Part shown: positions 6,134 to 9,035 of the stretch, one piece after another | Layout: every line of letters starts with the position of its first letter | Numbering within the stretch: the stretch's first letter is position 1 | NCBI GenBank assembly: GCA_031285605.1 | Contig: JAITVW010000121.1 | Location: forward strand, 1 to 9,035 | Length of the DNA stretch: 9,035 bases | From: Fusobacteriales bacterium | GTDB lineage: Bacteria > Fusobacteriota > Fusobacteriia > Fusobacteriales > Leptotrichiaceae | Reading direction: 5' to 3' | The notes under the pieces: model-generated | Databases searched by the model: none | Seen by the model: the letters and a program-made list of their open reading frames with translations, nothing else | What the model was told of the DNA's origin: nothing | Made by a program: the position numbers and the translations under genes

Positions 6134-7021
6134 ATGAAAATAGTTAACAGATCTGTCTGGAAAGACACTTATGATACACTCCATCACCTTGTTCAGATGA
6201 TAGGCAAAGTAAAACTGGCATCCACACCTATACAGCCCGAATGGGCAAATGTTCCCCTTGAAGTATATCCTCACGGCTTCAAAACAGGACTTCTTTATAA
6301 AAATGGCGTTAATTTTGAAATCCTGTTGGATTTTTATCAATCTGAAGTGAGTATTTATGATAACCGGGGAAATTCAAAATTTTTCGTATTAAAGGATAAA
6401 ACTTCCGTTTCAGGTATATATGCGGAATTTATGGAACTGCTGGATTTTCTCCGGCTTGAAATTTCTATTAATACAATCCCGCAGGAAATGAATACCAAAG
6501 TACGCTTTGAAGATAATACGAAAGAAATAATATATGACCATGAAGCTGCCAAAAATGCATTTGAAATAATTCTATATGCATACCATGAATTAAATGTTTT
6601 TATTTCACCTTTTCGTTCAAAAAAAGTAATGCCTAAGTTTTACTGGGGAACCTTTGATCTCAGTACTACTATATTTTCCGGTATTCCTGCTCCTTATGAA
6701 ACTACGGATATTATTACAAGAATAGGATTTGACGAACAGATGATAGAATTCGGCTATGCCTTCGATGATACCATTGACGGTTTTCCTTATTTCTATATAC
6801 TGATTTATCCGATAAAAACTTCTGAGTATGAAAACATAAAGCCTGAAGGATCCGGATATTTTTTAAAAGAAAAATCAGAATTTTTTCTTCCGTTAAAACC
6901 GGTTTTTGAAAGTGAAAATCCTTCTGAGGAGATACAGAAATTTCTTTCTTCTTTATTCAAAATCATATACCATAATGAAAAGTGGCCTAATCTTGACTGG
7001 CATACTAAAGAAATAAAATAA
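6134..7021 (+). CDS. DUF5996 family protein
   Basis: A 295-residue soluble protein that I recognise as DUF5996; no biochemical role is known to me. Family hallmarks run along the whole length: WKDTYDTLHHLVQMIGKVKL (9-28), VPLEVYPHGFKTGLL (40-54), FEILLDFYQSEVSI (61-74), AEFMELLDFLRLEISINTIP (97-116), YDHEAAKNAF (134-143), the most conserved block PKFYWGTFDLSTTIFSGIPAP (167-187, given without its flanks), and a tail with FLPL and a helix ending near NLDW. After the central block most members I recall have an AYSHE...GFWPG segment. Here it reads GFDEQMIEFGYAF, so the histidine is gone. The gene is alone on the plus strand, divergent from the importer, with its own promoter elements and terminator. 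Confidence 0.85.
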   Translation: MKIVNRSVWKDTYDTLHHLVQMIGKVKLASTPIQPEWANVPLEVYPHGFKTGLLYKNGVNFEILLDFYQSEVSIYDNRGNSKFFVLKDKTSVSGIYAEFMELLDFLRLEISINTIPQEMNTKVRFEDNTKEIIYDHEAAKNAFEIILYAYHELNVFISPFRSKKVMPKFYWGTFDLSTTIFSGIPAPYETTDIITRIGFDEQMIEFGYAFDDTIDGFPYFYILIYPIKTSEYENIKPEGSGYFLKEKSEFFLPLKPVFESENPSEEIQKFLSSLFKIIYHNEKWPNLDWHTKEIK

Positions 7022-7045
7022 TAAAAGTACTTATAACTAAACATT

Positions 7046-7093
7046 AAGGGGTTGTATCAAAATAAAAATTTTTGATATAACCTCTTTTGTTTT
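7046..7093 (+). terminator. Strong intrinsic terminator of the DUF5996 gene
   Basis: Arms 7046-7062 and 7070-7086 form a 17-bp stem with two G-U pairs and a 7-base loop, followed by TTTTGTTTT. It begins 24 bases past the stop codon. The long stem GGGGTTGTATCAAAA also looks like two insertion-sequence ends back to back, but its position and T run fit a terminator. Confidence 0.85.
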
Positions 7094-7217
7094 ACTATTT
7101 TTTTAATTTTATATTTATCTGAGTTTTTAATATCAATTCAAACTTGGATTTATCAGGCGAAGTGTATAGAATATATAAGTGAATATCTTAAACTACACTT
7201 TCAAAAACAAAGGGAAT
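7094..7217. other. Gene-free stretch with a coding-like plus-strand tail
   Basis: The plus strand is open from 7076 to the TGA at 7217-7219. Its last part (IYQAKCIEYISEYLKLHFQK) looks protein-like, but no start codon or ribosome binding site precedes it, and the open frame runs through the DUF5996 terminator. It may be the tail of a decayed gene, perhaps a mobile-element gene given the recombinase-like fragment beside it. I see nothing intact. Confidence 0.25.
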
Positions 7218-7425
7218 GATAAAAGGAAAACACTACTATTTGAGATTTGTCCTTTTCCAGCTTTCTTTTGCTTCCTTCTGTCTCTTGTATATCTACCCTT
7301 CTTCTTAATTCCCCGCTTTTAACTTTTTCTTTCAATAGCAAAAATAATTTTTCTTTATCATATTCTATATACTCCTTTAGCTGTTGTAATATCAATTCTT
7401 TTGTTATTTTCTCAGCTATTAGAAT
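7201..7425 (-). pseudogene. Fragment resembling the C-terminal region of a large serine recombinase
   Basis: The minus strand is open for about 74 codons between a TAG (7426-7428) and a TGA. The residues ITKELILQQLKEYIEYDKEK, then LLLKEKVKSGELRRRV and GSKRKLEKDKSQI, resemble the helical region after the zinc ribbon in large serine recombinases, where pieces of the form EELVLxxL, KExL and a lysine-rich coiled coil occur. The resolvase catalytic domain, recombinase domain and zinc ribbon are absent. There is no ATG and no ribosome binding site; a TTG at 7395 is the only start. Downstream the frame ends in residues with no family likeness. I read it as a decayed piece of an integrative element. 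The family call is from memory, and a generic coiled-coil protein fragment is the alternative. Confidence 0.4.
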
Positions 7426-7491
7426 CTACACAGCATTTTTTATATAATTCAACGAAATTTTATCATTTTTTCAAAAAAAAATTTCTTTTCC
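7426..7491. other. AT-rich decayed sequence
   Basis: No start codon with a ribosome binding site and no hairpin of note. In the frame of the recombinase-like fragment, residues YIKNAV precede the TAG, so the fragment may have extended further before the stop arose. Confidence 0.3.
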
Positions 7492-7524
7492 AAAAAAAGC
7501 CTGTTATCCTTTTAAAAATAACAG
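7492..7524 (-). terminator. Intrinsic terminator downstream of the small ORF and glycerate kinase
   Basis: CTGTTAT (7501-7507) and ATAACAG (7518-7524) form a 7-bp stem with a 10-base loop. On the minus strand GC and seven T follow (7492-7498). It lies 17 bases past the small-ORF stop and 168 bases past glycerate kinase. No better terminator lies nearer to glycerate kinase, so it may end both. Confidence 0.7.
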
Positions 7525-7540
7525 AACCTCATTCAACTTT

Positions 7541-7618
7541 TCAGTCAGTTTCTAATAATTTCAAATGGGTCAGCTCTCTCCGGGAGTGTATCAGACCATT
7601 TATTATAGAAAGCTTCAT
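7541..7618 (-). CDS. Possible 25-residue small protein
   Basis: A short ORF starting MKLSIINGLIHSRRELTHLK and ending LLETD. AAGGGAG (complement of 7626-7632) stands seven bases before the ATG, the best spacing for this genome. A candidate promoter (7659-7687) lies upstream and an intrinsic terminator (7492-7524) 17 bases downstream, so all parts of a small gene are present. The peptide is basic in the middle with leucine/isoleucine spacing that could form an amphipathic helix. The region is also open in another frame (ending ERADPFEIIRN), which looks protein-like but has no start. I know of no family. It could equally be the 3' untranslated region of glycerate kinase or a gene remnant. Confidence 0.4.
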   Translation of the reverse strand: MKLSIINGLIHSRRELTHLKLLETD

Positions 7619-7630
7619 TTACACACTCCC
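7582..7630 (-). promoter_or_regulatory. Inverted repeat that can hide the small ORF's ribosome binding site
   Basis: GGGAGTGT (7582-7589 on the plus strand) and ACACTCCC (7623-7630) are perfect 8-base complements, separated by 33 bases. In the minus-strand RNA the Shine-Dalgarno GGGAG would pair with CTCCC inside codons 10-13 of the small ORF, enclosing the start codon in the loop. That is a plausible translation switch or simply a structured RNA. Confidence 0.4.
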
Positions 7631-7658
7631 TTCTCAAAATATTTTTTTCATTTCAATA

Positions 7659-7687
7659 ATTTTACATCAAAATCTATTTTGAAGCAA
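7659..7687 (-). promoter_or_regulatory. Candidate promoter for the small ORF
   Basis: On the minus strand TTGCTT (7682-7687) and TAAAAT (7659-7664) are spaced by 17 bases; TG directly precedes the -10. The -35 is a weak match. It begins five bases past the glycerate kinase stop codon. Confidence 0.35.
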
Positions 7688-7691
7688 TTCT

Positions 7692-8843
7692 TTATATATT
7701 AATTTTTTTATTCTGTTTTATAAGTCTGAATATCTGTTCTGCTGTTTTTTCCACCAGTCTTTGTGCATTTTTTGTATCCATAGCTTCACCAAGAGTCATC
7801 GGCGAATCCATTATTGAAAAAGCTGCTGTAATTCCGCAGTCATATATATTACTTATCTCATCATCAACACTTCCGCCTATTGCTATAACAGGAATTCCAT
7901 ATTTTTTAGCCAGCTTTGCCACTCCTGACGGTGTTTTTCCCATTGCCGACTGAAAATCTATTCTTCCTTCTCCTGTAATAACATAGTCTGAACCGTTTAT
8001 TTTATTTTCCAATTCTATTTTTTCAGTAATGATATCTATTCCTGACTTCAATTCTGAATTAAAAAAGGCAGTAAATGCTCCTCCAAGTCCTCCTGCTGCT
8101 CCTGAACCGGAAATATTTGAAATATCAGTTTTTCTTATTTTTTCTATCACATTTGAAAAATTTCTCATACCGTCATCAAGTATTTTTATTGTATCATTAG
8201 CAGCACCTTTTTGTTTCCCGTATACATGAGCAGCACCGTTAGTTCCGTAAAAAGGATTATCTACATCACATGCAATCAGAAATTTTGCTTCAGACACTTC
8301 TTTCATGACTTTGTCATCCTTAAAACTTCTTATATTAATGAGATTTTCTCCGTTTGGTTTCAATTCATTCCCGTTTTCATCCAGAAATACATATCCAAGA
8401 GCTGAGAGCATCCCTGTACCTGCATCATTAGTCGCACTTCCTCCAATTCCTATAATAAACTCCCGGCATCCTTTTTCAAGAGCATCTTTTATCAGCTCAC
8501 CTGTTCCGAATGTTGTAGTTTTTAGAGGATTACGTTCGTCCAAGCTGAGAAGCGGGAGTCCGCTTGCTGCTGCCATCTCTATTACTGCTGTTTTCCCATC
8601 TCCGGAAATGCCGTAAAATGAATCTATGTCACGCATCAAAGGATCCTTCACCTTTATATTAATCATTTTTCCGTCCAAATTATCTATCAGTGCTTTTACT
8701 GTTCCTTCCCCGCCGTCTGCAAGAGGAATTTTTATGAATTCGGCATCCTTATACACTTTTTTTACACCTTTTTCAAATGCTTCTGCTACTTCCAATGATG
8801 TCATACTGCCTTTAAATGAATCTATTGCTGCTGCTACTTTCAC
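7692..8843 (-). CDS. Glycerate 2-kinase (GarK/GlxK family)
   Basis: A 383-residue cytoplasmic kinase that phosphorylates D-glycerate with ATP, in this family to 2-phosphoglycerate, which enters glycolysis above enolase. Family blocks seen: AIDSFKGSMTSLEVAEAF (7-24), IPLADGGEGTVKAL (39-52), MAAASGLPLL (90-99), IGIGGSATNDAGTGMLSALG (131-150), ACDVDNPFYGTNGAAHVYGK (191-210), GSGAAGGLGGAF (246-257) and DYVITGEGRIDFQSAMGKTP (286-305). Length matches the usual 375-385, so it is complete. The start is GTG at 8843: AAGGAGGAG lies seven bases upstream, and the family's conserved start follows directly. The frame is open further to 8909, but that extension would cover the promoter -10. It has its own promoter, so it can be expressed apart from the gene upstream. 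Which glycerate source feeds it (sugar acids, serine or glyoxylate) is not shown. Confidence 0.95.
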   Translation of the reverse strand: MKVAAAIDSFKGSMTSLEVAEAFEKGVKKVYKDAEFIKIPLADGGEGTVKALIDNLDGKMINIKVKDPLMRDIDSFYGISGDGKTAVIEMAAASGLPLLSLDERNPLKTTTFGTGELIKDALEKGCREFIIGIGGSATNDAGTGMLSALGYVFLDENGNELKPNGENLINIRSFKDDKVMKEVSEAKFLIACDVDNPFYGTNGAAHVYGKQKGAANDTIKILDDGMRNFSNVIEKIRKTDISNISGSGAAGGLGGAFTAFFNSELKSGIDIITEKIELENKINGSDYVITGEGRIDFQSAMGKTPSGVAKLAKKYGIPVIAIGGSVDDEISNIYDCGITAAFSIMDSPMTLGEAMDTKNAQRLVEKTAEQIFRLIKQNKKINI

Positions 8844-8850
8844 CTTCTTA

Positions 8851-8859
8851 CTCCTCCTT
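8851..8859 (-). promoter_or_regulatory. Ribosome binding site that fixes the GTG start of glycerate kinase
   Basis: AAGGAGGAG on the minus strand, seven bases before the GTG at 8841-8843. No upstream ATG in frame has a comparable site. Confidence 0.85.
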
Positions 8860-8880
8860 ATCGGAATATAATATTCTTTG

Positions 8881-8909
8881 GTTATAAGATAAATTATATA
8901 TTTTATCAA
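8881..8909 (-). promoter_or_regulatory. Promoter of glycerate kinase
   Basis: On the minus strand TTGATA (8904-8909) and TATAAC (8881-8886) each match consensus at five of six positions and are 17 bases apart. The start codon is 37 bases past the -10. Confidence 0.75.
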
Positions 8910-8965
8910 TTTAATTCTGTATTTTTTCTTATCCCGGAATTATTATTTAATCAGGTGCAACAGTC

Positions 8966-9035
8966 TTACATATTCTCCTTAATTCCATTTATTGAGCTTT
9001 CTACGTGCCTTACAGAAAAAATCTTTGCTGTTTCA
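8966..9035 (-). CDS. C-terminal end of an unidentified protein (cut by the window edge)
   Basis: The last 22 codons of a minus-strand gene, reading ETAKIFSVRHVESSINGIKE then NM and TAA. The frame is open to the edge. Residue use looks like real coding sequence, but too little is present to name a family. It lies 122 bases upstream of glycerate kinase. No terminator hairpin separates them, so some read-through into glycerate kinase is possible besides that gene's own promoter. Confidence 0.55.
   Translation of the reverse strand, partial: ETAKIFSVRHVESSINGIKENM

Noticed and set aside
6080..6340. An 86-codon minus-strand frame at the start of DUF5996
   Set aside because: It is a shadow of the DUF5996 gene, whose start, ribosome binding site and family likeness are all clear.
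8211..8871. Several plus-strand frames opposite glycerate kinase
   Set aside because: All are antisense shadows of a full-length glycerate kinase.

Overview
The window is low-GC, roughly one third G+C, with strong AGGAGG-type ribosome binding sites, TTGACA/TATAAT-like promoters and T-rich intrinsic terminators. Gene content (clostridial-type 2[4Fe-4S] ferredoxin, fused osmolyte-type ABC permease/binding protein, glycerate kinase, HxlR regulator) fits an anaerobic, fermentative bacterium. My best guess is a fusobacterium of the Sebaldella/Leptotrichia kind; a low-GC firmicute is the alternative. This comes from composition and gene style only.

Layout. Nearly everything is on the minus strand; the exceptions are one clear plus-strand gene and one weak small ORF. 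From the left: a 57-residue 2[4Fe-4S] ferredoxin (172-345) with its own promoter and terminator; a two-gene operon (509-1817) encoding an HxlR regulator fused in frame to a PNPOx-like flavin domain, followed by an isochorismatase-family hydrolase; an uncharacterised 367-residue protein with its own extended -10 promoter (1900-3003); a 425-base gap with two minus-strand terminators, a gene-tail-like fragment and a tiny plus-strand ORF; a two-gene ABC importer operon (3429-5806), in which a permease-binding protein fusion overlaps its ATPase by ATGA and is driven by a full-consensus promoter; an AT-rich divergent spacer; a plus-strand DUF5996 gene (6134-7021) with a strong terminator; about 500 bases of decayed sequence including what looks like part of a serine recombinase; a possible 25-codon small gene (7541-7618); glycerate 2-kinase (7692-8843); and the last 22 codons of another minus-strand gene at the right edge.

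How the genes fit together. They are mostly independent housekeeping or accessory units. The importer takes up a small quaternary-amine-like solute. Glycerate kinase feeds glycerate into lower glycolysis. Ferredoxin carries low-potential electrons. The HxlR-PNPOx/isochorismatase pair looks like a small stress- or metabolite-responsive operon.

Most worth a second look: the HxlR-PNPOx fusion, whose linker is encoded by an intact Shine-Dalgarno sequence just before an internal ATG, so one gene could make two proteins; and the possible small gene downstream of glycerate kinase, whose ribosome binding site can pair with its own coding sequence. I found no CRISPR array, tRNA, rRNA or intact mobile element, and no convincing new multi-gene system.
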